This document shows positions 29,404 to 38,870 of a stretch of DNA of 64,000 bases, piece by piece. Below the pieces are notes generated by a model that was not told where the DNA came from, searched no databases, and saw only the letters and a list, made by a program, of their open reading frames with translations. The position numbers and the translations under genes were made by a program. Source of the DNA: Paramoeba atlantica (lineage: Eukaryota > Discosea); contig CDRNVI010000088.1 in the NCBI GenBank assembly GCA_977017575.1, forward strand, positions 62,001 through 126,000. Reading direction: 5' to 3'. Positions within the stretch are counted from its first letter, which is position 1, and each line of letters opens with the position of its first letter.

Positions 29404-31596
29404 CTATGCCTGGATAGGACAACAAACGGGAAATGTATTTGAATTGCTGCTTTCGCTGTCAGTTAGTGTTTCAGATAAAAATACTGAACTCACCTCACGG
29501 GTGGCGCCAGGCGTCGGCAGCGCCTTCTCCGATTCGTCTCGCGCCACTACTTGCGGATAGTCCTTCATAACTTTCTCAGAATTCCGCAGCACTTCGTCGC
29601 ATCTGTGTAGAATAGAAGCAACTGTGGGACGTGGACACCGGATACTCGAACTTGTCGGCTTGTTGGTTGAATATGTTGCGGAAACTGTTGAAGGAAGCGT
29701 ATCTGTAGAACCGGAAACTTGTGGGGAGCGTTCTTTGCTTTGAGAAGACGCTTCCACTACGGATGGAGCCTTACTTAGGACAGGAAGTAGTCGTTCCCGG
29801 AGCTCTCGCCTCTTTGTCTCTAATAAAAGGAACTCAATCTCACTAACAGTTTGAAGGAAGGAGAGTTGTGAGAGAGATGTGTCTCCGGTCATTTGCCGGC
29901 GGTCGCTCCCCTGGGCAAGCAGGTCAGATCTGCGTTTCGGAAAAATTTCCCGACACATGAGCTCCTGGGCTGTTGGTCTTTTTGTTGGATCTGGATGAAT
30001 CAAACTAAAAATGAGGACGACGAGATCGACAGAATATTTTTTTGTTGCAGCTAGCGTTCGTTTTACTAAGTCGGTGGTACGCAGTGCAGTATGCTCTTCT
30101 CCATTCTTGGGTAGAAGTGTGCCACTCATTAATTCATACATACACATGCCAAGCGCAAAAATATCACCACTCATGTAGAACATGCGCTCATTGAGCATAT
30201 CGAGGGCAATGTATCGTGCGTCGCCGTCTTCCTGAGAAAAGAATGCCTCTGTATTTTCGCGCGAAGACCATATGTGCTGATGATTGTGAGAGAGTTCGTA
30301 CTGCCTATACGATATCGGATGACCCGTGGTGGCGTCTAAAAATACGGCATGACCGAAGTCACCCAATTTAAGTCGCCCAGCTTCATCGTACAACACGTTT
30401 TCAAGCTTCAAGTCACCATGGGCAATCTGCTGCGAGTGGCATGTGTGGAGTGCAAGGGTAAGCTGACCCAGAATATCCAGTGCCTCGATTTCATCGGGAG
30501 GGGTCCGTGTGCGAGCTCGTCTTCCCAAACTTCCCCCGGGGCACAGCTCCATGAGGATGTACATCGTCTGCTGCGAGGGGTCGCCCTCCGCCCAGGTGTG
30601 GTGGAGTCGGACCACGTGAGGCCCACGACAGGCGATTCCCATGGCGCGTACCTCCATAAGTTTGCGTGTTCGGTCACTTGAACCACAGAGAGCCTCACAG
30701 ACTTGTTTCACAGCAAAGCGCTGGGCATCGAATTTGCGCTCCACGATATACACCTTACCAAAGGAACCGGAACCAACCATTTCGATTTCATGAAAATCGG
30801 CATGATACCCATGGTAGAGCGCTGAACCGAATTGGGTTTGAGAGAACCCCTGGGAGAATCCCTCATTTTGCGAGGGCAGGATTCCTTGGCTTAACGCCGC
30901 AGGGGGGAGCGGGAGCGACTCCTGAGATCCCTCATCCATTTGGAGTCCTTGTATTCGGTGAAAAGCTAACTTATTTTCGCTTCTCGTGCGTTTGCTTTTG
31001 AAAGGATCAAAGGACGGGGGTTTATTCGGTTTTCTAGGCACTGCGGAAGCCGGGAAAGACTTTCGCGGTGTGGGGGGAAGTGCGATGGTATCGCGATGTG
31101 GCGTTTGCCATGCAATCGAGGTCGGGGCCCCAAAGGTCGGACGCGGCCCTACAGGTGTGACGGGCGCAGGAAGGGCGTAGGAGTCCAATGAGGCTTCAAA
31201 ATCTCCCATATCAAGCGCCCCGGAGGTTCTCCCTCTCGAGGAACGGAATTGAGAGAGCAGGGGGCGGGACATACTATCTTGAGTGGAGAACCCCTTTGGA
31301 CGACCTGTGAATCGTGAGGATTGTGACCGCGAAAAGGGGAAGGAGGCTGAGGTCTCCGCGTAGGTAAAATGTGGCGTGTGAGGTGGAGAACAGGACTCGC
31401 CTCGGTCTTGTGGTGATCCGCTGATGTCTTGGGAGGAGTGCGTACGGCGTAGTGTGTGCTCTCGCTGAGAACCTACGTGAACTATTGAAAAGTCTTGCGA
31501 AAGCGGAGTGCCATTGCCTGATTTACGAACCACTTGATGTGCAGTAACTGGAGGAGACAAGGGAGCAGCGTTTGCTGAATTTTCGGCGTGGAGCAT
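29404..31596 (-). CDS. WEE1: WEE1-like protein kinase
   Basis: WEE1 kinases phosphorylate the inhibitory tyrosine of CDK1 and hold cells in G2. The 730-residue protein has a long Ser/Pro-rich N-terminal half without a domain (about 1-255). It contains many SP/TP sites that suit CDK or checkpoint control. The kinase domain has glycine loop GSGSFGKVY, FAVKQV, hinge ILMELCPGGSL, catalytic loop HGDLKLEN, metal motif LGDFGHA, and EDGDARYIALDMLN. That last motif is the WEE1 hallmark E-G-D-[SC]-R-Y-[LI]-A in slightly changed form. A C-terminal helical tail of about 180 residues follows. The first ATG is at 31596. In the catalytic loop Leu replaces the usual Pro of KPEN. The alternative MYT1 is less likely, as no membrane segment is seen. 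Confidence 0.85.
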   Translation of the reverse strand: MLHAENSANAAPLSPPVTAHQVVRKSGNGTPLSQDFSIVHVGSQREHTLRRTHSSQDISGSPQDRGESCSPPHTPHFTYAETSASFPFSRSQSSRFTGRPKGFSTQDSMSRPLLSQFRSSRGRTSGALDMGDFEASLDSYALPAPVTPVGPRPTFGAPTSIAWQTPHRDTIALPPTPRKSFPASAVPRKPNKPPSFDPFKSKRTRSENKLAFHRIQGLQMDEGSQESLPLPPAALSQGILPSQNEGFSQGFSQTQFGSALYHGYHADFHEIEMVGSGSFGKVYIVERKFDAQRFAVKQVCEALCGSSDRTRKLMEVRAMGIACRGPHVVRLHHTWAEGDPSQQTMYILMELCPGGSLGRRARTRTPPDEIEALDILGQLTLALHTCHSQQIAHGDLKLENVLYDEAGRLKLGDFGHAVFLDATTGHPISYRQYELSHNHQHIWSSRENTEAFFSQEDGDARYIALDMLNERMFYMSGDIFALGMCMYELMSGTLLPKNGEEHTALRTTDLVKRTLAATKKYSVDLVVLIFSLIHPDPTKRPTAQELMCREIFPKRRSDLLAQGSDRRQMTGDTSLSQLSFLQTVSEIEFLLLETKRRELRERLLPVLSKAPSVVEASSQSKERSPQVSGSTDTLPSTVSATYSTNKPTSSSIRCPRPTVASILHRCDEVLRNSEKVMKDYPQVVARDESEKALPTPGATREVSSVFLSETLTDSESSNSNTFPVCCPIQA

Positions 31597-31921
31597 AATA
31601 ACAAGTAACAAAAAAGATTGAAAACGCTGGGCTAGGAAAAACAGACAATATTATGCAGAGTGTGCGTACAAGTACACGTAGGTAAACCAATTTTAGGAGA
31701 TGTCAATATAGTGATTCCCTTACTGCATGAACCCACGTTAGCGTGAACCAAAATCCGTTTCTGCTCATATTAACGCTGTCTGCTAATTAATCTCATATTA
31801 GTACTATACTCATGGTGTACTACACATAAAATATTTCATGACCTAGTATGTACACACTGTAAGTATTGATATCATTCACAATGCTTCCTACGGTAATCGC
31901 AAACGTAATCATAAAAGTGTT
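31597..31921. other. intergenic, no gene seen
   Basis: AT-rich spacer of about 325 bp with no supported feature. Confidence 0.5.
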
Positions 31922-32149
31922 TTATTTCTTCTCAGGTTTCACAGAAGCGTGAACAATTTTGAGTCTACTTCTGTCAGCTCGTGGAATTTTTCCTGCCAAG
32001 TCACTCTCTACCGCAGACCGCATTGTTCGCTGCAGCTTACCTCTTAGCGTAGTTTTTGAACTTACCCTCTTTTTAGCACCGGCATGCGTACTTTTTTTCT
32101 TTGCAGACTTTTCAGGCTTCCGACGAAGCTTATGATTTCCTTGAGACAT
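31922..32149 (-). CDS. small basic nucleolar-type protein, UPF0390 family
   Basis: The 75-residue, very Lys/Arg-rich product begins MSQGNHKLRRKPEKSAKK and has a helix with LRGKLQRTMRSAVESDLAGK. It ends in LKIVHASVKPEKK. Opening MAQG, a central basic cluster and a helix with iE-type spacing are the features of the UPF0390 (C19orf53/LYDG10) family, found across eukaryotes and located in the nucleolus. The function is not established. Assignment is by pattern over a short, low-complexity sequence, so a different basic protein is possible. Confidence 0.55.
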   Translation of the reverse strand: MSQGNHKLRRKPEKSAKKKSTHAGAKKRVSSKTTLRGKLQRTMRSAVESDLAGKIPRADRSRLKIVHASVKPEKK

Positions 32150-32526
32150 GTTTTAGTAGTGAGAAATACTTTAAAATGAAGTACAAAGCGTTGATTCTAT
32201 GAAAATCAAACCTCGAGCTAAGTGAGTTCTAAAGTTTTGGGTTCCGCATAACCTGATGCGCGAGAAAGAGTCTTGGTCAGTTTACTTGTGCAGGAAGTAG
32301 CTGGTAAGAACACGAAATGCACCAATACTCTTTTCTGTCCGTAAACAATAAAATCATTTAAAAGCGCTCCTTCTACAATAAAAAAACCGTAAAAAGGAGT
32401 GAATTACGAACTGAACTATGAACCGAAAAACAATGTTCATTTTCTGTCTTGAGACTATAAACTGAAAAACACTTTCTAACCTTTTTTCTCTACCAAAATG
32501 AGATGTCTGTTTGAATCAGAAATTCA
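32150..32526. other. intergenic, no gene seen
   Basis: AT-rich spacer between the UPF0390-like gene and the second LAMMER kinase. Confidence 0.5.
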
Positions 32527-34032
32527 CTATCTGGAATTTCCGGGAATGGCTGGCACTCGGGAGTAGGATGAGACACCACCTTGGCCCGAACCATGGGAGG
32601 AATACACAACAGAAGATTTGCTTGTCACTGAACCGTGAGATACCCACTGAGCGTGTGATACGGAGGAGAGTGACATCTTACCTGAGAGGGAAGTGTCCAC
32701 TGTGGTGCAACCGTGCTGTGCAGTTGTCGTTCCGGAAACGCCATGTTTACTCTCCTGCACAGTACACTGGGCTTGTGTGTCACTAGCCCGGACCACCGTT
32801 TCTAACTGAGTCCGAGCGTGCGCAAACCGCTGCGCCGCTTCTGCCAGAAATGGATGACGCAACGCCTCGGTGGGAGTAATGCGCCGTGCGGGGTCGTACA
32901 TCATGCAACGGCGAATGAGATCAAACAAGACGGCAGAATTGGGTACGCGTGTGTAGAGCATGTCACATAAAGGACGCTGACGAGCAACACGCTCAAGTGA
33001 CCTTTCGTATTCCCTTCGTTCCGTGGGGGAGGCACGCGAGCTGAGTGTGGGAGGCCAAACTAGTTTCCCTTTGCCCGTGAACCAGTGGTAATGCTCGTCT
33101 CGAAAAAGTTTTTCCCATTTGTGAAACGGGAAATTTTCACATCCTAGCTGTGCTTGCATCATGGCAAGATGCTCACGATTTTCGTGGGTGTCATACAGCA
33201 GACGTCCGGTGACTAACTCATATAAAATACAACCCACACTCCATATGTCCGACGGACACCTCCATCCAGTTTCAAGGATGACTTCTGGAGCGCGATAATG
33301 TCTTGTTTGGATGGTAGAGTGCCTTCCCTCTGGCTTGTTGTCATCCTGGCAACCACCGAAGTCACAGACACGAATCAGAAATAATCCAGACTGATCAATA
33401 CGGTTACCCAACCCGTTCCGACTCTCTCGTGCGGCCTCTTGTGCAGTTGTCTTGTCTTCATACCGGTCCATCAAAACGTTTTCTGGTTTTAAATCGGTGT
33501 GAACGACATGAGCTTTGGTGTGAAGGAATTCCAAATGTTCGAAAAGCTGAAAAGCAACTTCGGCACACGTGCTTATCGAAAGTGGCTTTTCTTGTATCAT
33601 CTCAAGAAGGCTGGGCCCATGGCGAGTCATCACCATGCAGACGTGTCCCGCTCGATTTTGAAATGAGGAAAGTAAACGCACCATGTGATATCGGTCATAC
33701 GGATCGTTTCGGATGAGTCGTTTCATATAAGTAATTTCATACCCCGCGTCATTGGCATATCTTTCAAGATTGCGCACAATCTTCATTGCACTGAATCGTC
33801 GAAGAGTGCGATCCCATGCGAGGATGACTTTACCAAAAGTGCCTTCTCCGAGATAAGATATAATTTTGTACCTCCCGTGATCGTCCGCATCTAGGCCCAG
33901 TACCACGTGATAGTGGCCCTCTTCCGCGGATTGCTGTGGAACTTCATACGTTACTTTAGCTTTCTTTGAGTCGCTTGATTCATCGTCTCGATACCGCTTT
34001 TTGTGAACCAGGTAGTCCGTCCCGGAAGACAT
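32527..34032 (-). CDS. LAMMER/CLK-type dual-specificity kinase, copy 2
   Basis: The 501-residue protein is a paralogue of the kinase at 5.6-7.0 kb. It shares the stretch before the domain (EEGHYHVVLG versus DEGHYYVVLG), the glycine loop GEGTFGKV, SAMKIVRNLERY, catalytic HTDLKPENVL, metal motif DFG in CDFGGC, and TRHYRAPEVILETGW. The LAMMER motif is EHLAMM, closer to the standard than in copy 1. It then has an insertion near residue 300-335 and a Ser/Thr-rich C-terminal tail of about 90 residues (ending in SSYSRVPAIPGNSR). First ATG at 34032. Two divergent LAMMER kinases so close by suggest an old local duplication, although they are not adjacent. Confidence 0.92.
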   Translation of the reverse strand: MSSGTDYLVHKKRYRDDESSDSKKAKVTYEVPQQSAEEGHYHVVLGLDADDHGRYKIISYLGEGTFGKVILAWDRTLRRFSAMKIVRNLERYANDAGYEITYMKRLIRNDPYDRYHMVRLLSSFQNRAGHVCMVMTRHGPSLLEMIQEKPLSISTCAEVAFQLFEHLEFLHTKAHVVHTDLKPENVLMDRYEDKTTAQEAARESRNGLGNRIDQSGLFLIRVCDFGGCQDDNKPEGRHSTIQTRHYRAPEVILETGWRCPSDIWSVGCILYELVTGRLLYDTHENREHLAMMQAQLGCENFPFHKWEKLFRDEHYHWFTGKGKLVWPPTLSSRASPTERREYERSLERVARQRPLCDMLYTRVPNSAVLFDLIRRCMMYDPARRITPTEALRHPFLAEAAQRFAHARTQLETVVRASDTQAQCTVQESKHGVSGTTTAQHGCTTVDTSLSGKMSLSSVSHAQWVSHGSVTSKSSVVYSSHGSGQGGVSSYSRVPAIPGNSR

Positions 34033-34284
34033 TACCAACGCTTACAACGCACTTCGAATCGTATTAAAAAGAAAGAAATGATTAATGTAAAATTTAGAAG
34101 CATCTACAAACGTGTTCTAGGGGCCAAGCTGCTTCGAAGGGTCTTTGGATTAATATATTGCGCCAAACACAGAACGAAAGATTAATAGGCCTGGGTATGA
34201 TAGGTGAGCTAGAGTAATTAAACTAAGTGTGAAGATGTCCGGGAATAGGATTCCCGGACTTTGAACATACTCCTCTAAATATTT

Positions 34285-34746
34285 TTACCATTTTCTCTTT
34301 ACCAGACGGTTGATGCATTCTTTAAAGTATATTACGTAATTCTTTTTAACTAATTCCCATGTTGAAGTCGACCCAAAAAAGTTGTCTGGATGCTTCTGCT
34401 GCGGAAAACGACGCAGCGCACAATCCTGACTGAGCTCTCGCAGCATGGTTAGTGAGCGCTCAGCTTCGTGAAGAAGAACCTGAATCCTGTCCGGATCTTT
34501 TATCTCCATGCCTTCCCGAAATCTTTGCCTAATAATAACCAGTGCTCTTTCATTCATTTGGGTGTGTTCGTTAACATCCACTAAATTGCTGTGAGGAAAC
34601 AATAAAGCAAGCTTAAGCCACTGACGATAAAGGCGAACGACACGATGTGCATGCGGGAGGACGGGTAGTGCAGTGCTACTGGAGTGCACTAGCAAATCAC
34701 GGGCCGTTTCTGGCACGGCTATGTGTAGGCGTCTTGATATTCTCAT
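34285..34746 (-). CDS. LYR-motif protein
   Basis: The 153-residue protein has the LYR tripeptide in RVVRLYRQWLKLALLFP (about 36-52) and then VIIRQRFREG and a helix with RIQVLLHEAERSL. This is the three-helix order of the Complex1_LYR family. LYR proteins act in mitochondria as assembly factors or accessory subunits for Fe-S cluster transfer and respiratory complexes, usually with acyl-carrier protein. The N-terminus (MRISRRLHIAVPET) is basic and may serve in import. Which member this is cannot be told. It is longer than most (80-120), because of a C-terminal helix with NFFGSTSTWELVKKNY. Confidence 0.6.
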   Translation of the reverse strand: MRISRRLHIAVPETARDLLVHSSSTALPVLPHAHRVVRLYRQWLKLALLFPHSNLVDVNEHTQMNERALVIIRQRFREGMEIKDPDRIQVLLHEAERSLTMLRELSQDCALRRFPQQKHPDNFFGSTSTWELVKKNYVIYFKECINRLVKRKW

Positions 34747-34945
34747 TCTTAAAGTAAAAAGTAGTACGAAAGAAAGAGCCGCGGAGCAAAATTACAAATA
34801 AAATACTATGAAAGACATTATGAAACAGCACTCGTGATGAAAAGAATGCGGAAAACTAGATTAACTGAAAGCTTGCTTGTCGATATTATCCAAAAACAGT
34901 AGAAAAACCGACATGAAAGTTTCGTACTGATTAAGAGCATCCTTC

Positions 34946-35575
34946 TTACACCATCGGTTTTTTGGGTTTAAAATCTTCAACCATGCTTCGGGTACGTGTC
35001 GGTGAGCGTGGCAACATCGATTCACGTGTCAAATACTGCTTTCGGCGATCCAAGGAAAAAGGCATTGGTTTCATTCGTAAGTCGTTCACCTCATCCATGT
35101 CAATTGCTACGGCTTTAGCAGGAGGCGCTGCACCGGATTCGTCCTCATCCTCCAAAAAGAGTGGAATCTGTGGATCCCAATCCCGACTAGTTTCGGTTCC
35201 CGGAATTTTCGGCATGCGATCCTCAGCAAGCCTTTGCTCCACAGCTGCTCCGGATCGTATAATTTGAAATAGTAATTTATTTTTAAAGTAGCGAAAGTGA
35301 TAATTTGCTATTGTAGTCGTTCCCGGACAGCCATCCGCGTAGTCCCAGTCCGGAATTTCATGCAATAACCCTTGAATGAGACGAGAGTTTCCGAACCCAT
35401 GAAAGCGTTCCCACTCCCGCCGTGTTTTTCGCATGCGCTCATTAACTCTTCTAAGAGGATGTCCAGGATGTACAGTGGGGTAAGTGGGAATCTTCTTCGA
35501 CCAGAAGGTACTCCAGTGTGGCCGATTCCCAATAGGATACGCCTCCGATGTCTGAAGAAAGCGTGTAGCGCGCAT
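34946..35575 (-). CDS. possible mitochondrial ribosomal protein, mL52-like
   Basis: The 209-residue product has EIPDWDYADGCPG, close to the DLPDWSYADGRP of animal MRPL52 (mL52), followed by a basic helical stretch. An N-terminal R/S/T-rich presequence-like part (MRATRFLQTSEAYP) could direct mitochondrial import. The C-terminal half has no recognised domain and ends in a Lys/Pro-rich tail. The match is one short motif, so this is a weak call. An unknown protein with a similar motif is the alternative. Confidence 0.4.
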   Translation of the reverse strand: MRATRFLQTSEAYPIGNRPHWSTFWSKKIPTYPTVHPGHPLRRVNERMRKTRREWERFHGFGNSRLIQGLLHEIPDWDYADGCPGTTTIANYHFRYFKNKLLFQIIRSGAAVEQRLAEDRMPKIPGTETSRDWDPQIPLFLEDEDESGAAPPAKAVAIDMDEVNDLRMKPMPFSLDRRKQYLTRESMLPRSPTRTRSMVEDFKPKKPMV

Positions 35576-35720
35576 TTCGAAGTCAAATTTAAATGTAAGG
35601 TAGTGACGTTAATCTTATAAGACTAGCTTTTGTTTCGAAAACTGAAGAAATACTACTGGTTTTGGAGTTTTGTTTGTACTGTATTTGCAATTCGTGAAAG
35701 ACTAAAAATTCCTCTCATTA
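35576..35720. other. short spacer before the direct repeat
   Basis: AT-rich leader of the mL52-like gene. No feature. Confidence 0.4.
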
Positions 35721-36235
35721 TAGACTTCAGAACATTTTAGACTCTGGTAGTTATTCATGTACGCTCATCCACCTTAAGTGCTTAAGGTTGAGCGTTTTTG
35801 AACCAAAAGTTGCTCATTTTAGAGTGAAAAAAATGAGGTTTCGGGAGTGTGCAGACGCTTGGTAATATTTGCACGTCCCTAGGGTTGAACTAGTAAAATA
35901 TTTTGTGTGCACCGCCCCTCATTGGTCTTAATGATTTCCTAGGGCTAAATCAGTTAAATATTTTGTCATTAAGGATCAATAGCATTCTCTGTGAGAGAAA
36001 AACTGTTGATCTCAGGTGGCATTTTGGAAAGCATCATGCATAAAAGAATGGAGTTTACAAATATTTAAATTGTATTACATTTGTACTCTATTGAGCTGGT
36101 AGGTCTTTCGTTTTTCGAATATCTTGAATAAAGATTTGATAGAAAGAGCGAAATCGTCAATTTTACCCTCAAAATGATTGTCCGTAAACCAAATATCCGT
36201 AAAGTTATTTATTGCTGTAAATAAACCGTTACTTT
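35721..36235. repeat. long direct repeat, copy 1
   Basis: The first 332 bp (35721-36052) are the same as 36971-37302, apart from one C/T change at about 35911. The following 180 bp match copy 2 only loosely, with several small insertions. A palindrome CCTTAAGTGCTTAAGG lies near its start. No coding frame or terminal TG/CA is seen, so the family is not assigned. Confidence 0.9.
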
Positions 36236-36970
36236 ATGTGTTGTGGTCAAGGCGTCCCAACTTCGCTGTTTCCAGTCTAAGTACCTGCTCAGCGAACCGC
36301 TTGAAATGAAGTGCTCTTGGCCGATCTAGGGTACATACAGTACCTAGGTTGTGCGCACTGCCTCGTACCCTATAAAAAATGGTCATGATCTCACTGCAGA
36401 TGAAAAGCGATTGAATGAAAGGATTTCCTTGATCTCGCTCTCGAATTCAGTGACATTTCCTGAGACCGCGCCGAATCCCCACCCGCAGCCCTTCAAATAA
36501 TGAAATCGAAAATTGTGGCGACGCCTCGAGCCTACTTTGCCATTTTGGGGTTTTTATGTTTTGCTTTTGCTATCAATGATTCGGACAAGGCTTCGCTAGT
36601 TAGAGGTTCGAAATTTCAAGGCAAGTTGGGTCTCATTTTAGATTGGGACGAAGAGTACGCCTAATTTGCGCCGCAAAATGATTTTCTATCAGGCCTGATC
36701 AAATGTGTGGTCGCATCAAATGTGCCCGGAATCATCCCAAAAAGTACGTAAGACTACTTGGGGAGAAAGTGGTGGAAATAACCGTCGACGTCAGGCCTCT
36801 TCGATGGGCTCTTCGGGGTTTAAAGGATTTTGAAATATTTGGGCGTTCGGTGACTTTTCAGACAAAGTCACCGTGAGGAATGATGCATCATTCGGAGCAC
36901 GGAGTATTGATATCGCTTTGGATGAAATTATTGTGTTTGAGAGGGCGATATTAGTTGTTTCGAGCTATTG
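36236..36970. other. unique region between the direct repeats
   Basis: It holds one short open frame (36500-36664), given separately. Near 36480 is ACCCGCAGCCCTTCA, which resembles the tip of the fold-back element at 9737-10454. A perfect 10-bp hairpin CGGTGACTTT/AAAGTCACCG lies at about 36849-36873. Otherwise it is non-coding. Confidence 0.5.
36500..36664 (+). CDS. short open frame with signal-peptide-like N-terminus
   Basis: A 54-codon frame starts MKSKIVATPRAYFAILGFLC and has a hydrophobic core (YFAILGFLCFAFAI) followed by a polar tail ending in DWDEEYA. It looks like a signal peptide plus a few residues. It lies between two long repeats and is the only host-like frame on the plus strand, so chance is a serious alternative. 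Confidence 0.2.
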   Translation: MKSKIVATPRAYFAILGFLCFAFAINDSDKASLVRGSKFQGKLGLILDWDEEYA

Positions 36971-37500
36971 TAGACTTCAGAACATTTTAGACTCTGGTAG
37001 TTATTCATGTACGCTCATCCACCTTAAGTGCTTAAGGTTGAGCGTTTTTGAACCAAAAGTTGCTCATTTTAGAGTGAAAAAAATGAGGTTTCGGGAGTGT
37101 GCAGACGCTTGGTAATATTTGCACGTCCCTAGGGTTGAACTAGTAAAATATTTTGTGTGCACTGCCCCTCATTGGTCTTAATGATTTCCTAGGGCTAAAT
37201 CAGTTAAATATTTTGTCATTAAGGATCAATAGCATTCTCTGTGAGAGAAAAACTGTTGATCTCAGGTGGCATTTTGGAAAGCATCATGCATAAAAGAATG
37301 GAATTCACCAATATTTTACGTTGTACATGTGTTACATTTGTACTCCATTGAGCTAGCAGGTATTCCGTTTTTCGAATATCTTTAACAAAGTTTTAATATA
37401 AAGAGTGAAATCGTCAATTTTACGCTCAACCTTCGGTCCGTAAATCAAATATCCGTATAAACGAAATATCCGTAAATTGATTTATTGCCGTAAACAGACC
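36971..37500. repeat. long direct repeat, copy 2
   Basis: Copy 2 of the repeat at 35721-36235, offset by 1250 bp. 36971-37302 is almost identical to copy 1. 37303-37500 is diverged by many substitutions and small indels. Confidence 0.9.
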
Positions 37501-37846
37501 CTTGCTTCATCAGGGTATTATATCCTGATATAAGATATATCAGATATAGAGAGCATTTCTATATCATATAGAGAGCAAGGGGATGTCAAAAAGTTGTATT
37601 ATGTGAGATGTCCGCACAGCTTTTTCTTGGTGTATGGGACATAATTTTTAGTTTTTTCCGCATGACCACCGGAGCATCAGGGGGTCGCTATGAACGATAG
37701 ACGGCAACAAAAACTCTTCGTTAGGGAAACGAGATCTCACTAATCCTGCCAAAAAAGTCAGAAACGGATAAAAATAATTGTTGGGGATTCTTCTGAGATG
37801 GTTTGTGTGGTGTTGAAAGAATTATCGAAGCATCCTCGAATATTGT
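37501..37846. other. spacer with ATATC short repeats
   Basis: At about 37511-37575 the sequence repeats ATATC/GATAT units (TATCCTGATATAAGATATATCAG and similar). No gene is seen. Confidence 0.5.
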
Positions 37847-38578
37847 TCATACTTGAGAGGGTACGCGGCAACCCGGGTGTAATGATTCAGAGATAGGAAA
37901 AGTGGGCAAATGTGCTCCTAAGAAATATTCAATAATCACGATTTGCGGTGGGTCGGTACAGTGTGAAAATTCTTGATTAGGTACTTGTGTACGTGTCTCC
38001 GCCATACTGCCTGTAGCAGTATCACGTACTCGTTGCCTAGGGGAAATCTGTTCTTCTTGCATTGACAATTCTTCGAAGTAATTTAGATGAAACTCTCGCC
38101 TACGAAGTATCGAGTCACAAGATAGACAAGCGTATTTTGTGCTCAACAAGTTAGATTTTGGACTCCCATCAGGATGAGTGCCGTATAAAATAGTTTGACC
38201 AATAGGTCGTGATCCCAATGTACGTAGTAAGCTGCCTTTGTAACTGTCGTAAAAGGAGCGAGGTACAACTACCCACCCGGGAACGACGTCTTGGAATGTA
38301 TCATTCCCCTGGTTGTTTTTCCTTCTTGTGTGAGATATGTGGCGAATAAAAAACTCAGAAGTTAAAATTTCGTGTCGTAGTACAAAGTGGTAGCAAGATG
38401 ACCCCATTGATTGCTCAAGAAGGGCAGTTAAATTTCCGTCGTATTTAGCCCAGCAGAATAAATTGTCCATTGCTTTAACATTCCACGAATGTAGGATGCA
38501 ATCTTCTAGAGATACATACCACGGACTTACATCGTATGCCATTGTACTTATTTCTTCATCTGTGAATTTATTAAGCAT
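37847..38578 (-). CDS. possible chorismate-lyase-like (DUF98/Ycf21-type) protein
   Basis: The 243-residue product has a segment that follows the order of the DUF98 family, which includes plastid Ycf21 and chorismate lyases. It shows DGNLTALLEQSMGS (family: DGTLTRLLEA), then YHFVLRHEILTS, and the C-terminal VPRSFYDSYKGSLLRTLGSRPIGQTI (others: LIVLDRLP...LLETNQPIGRLL). Family proteins have roughly this size. Chorismate lyase makes 4-hydroxybenzoate for quinones. This protein is diverged, and a 60-residue C-terminal tail is unlike the family. The call rests on spacing of a few motifs. Confidence 0.45.
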   Translation of the reverse strand: MLNKFTDEEISTMAYDVSPWYVSLEDCILHSWNVKAMDNLFCWAKYDGNLTALLEQSMGSSCYHFVLRHEILTSEFFIRHISHTRRKNNQGNDTFQDVVPGWVVVPRSFYDSYKGSLLRTLGSRPIGQTILYGTHPDGSPKSNLLSTKYACLSCDSILRRREFHLNYFEELSMQEEQISPRQRVRDTATGSMAETRTQVPNQEFSHCTDPPQIVIIEYFLGAHLPTFPISESLHPGCRVPSQV

Positions 38579-38870
38579 TTCGAGGGCTTCTTACTCACAC
38601 CAATAAGGGATAACACGCTTTTGCGTCACGCAACCCAATCAAAGGTTAAGTTCTGAAACACATAATGAATTGCACATATTTACGATAAAATGTCTTCTTA
38701 TACAGTAATTGTGACATGAGCAAAGAGACTTGCACAGATACGCAAAAGAAAAGACCATACAAAATAGGATGAATGATCTAAGGTACGACGAAAAGTACAA
38801 CGTGTTTTTCGCGGAAGTTTTGTTGATCCGTCATTCCACACAATACCTCACCCTAACCCTAAAAACAAGA
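38579..38870. other. intergenic with a telomere-like motif
   Basis: Spacer between the DUF98-like gene and RPN12. It contains ACCCTAACCCTAAA at 38851-38864, a plant-type telobox or interstitial telomere repeat, just downstream of the RPN12 stop. No gene. Confidence 0.55.

Noticed and set aside
35721-37500. Long direct repeats as an LTR pair
   Set aside because: No TG/CA ends, no coding remains between the copies, no clear target duplication, and the right part of the copies is far more diverged than the left.
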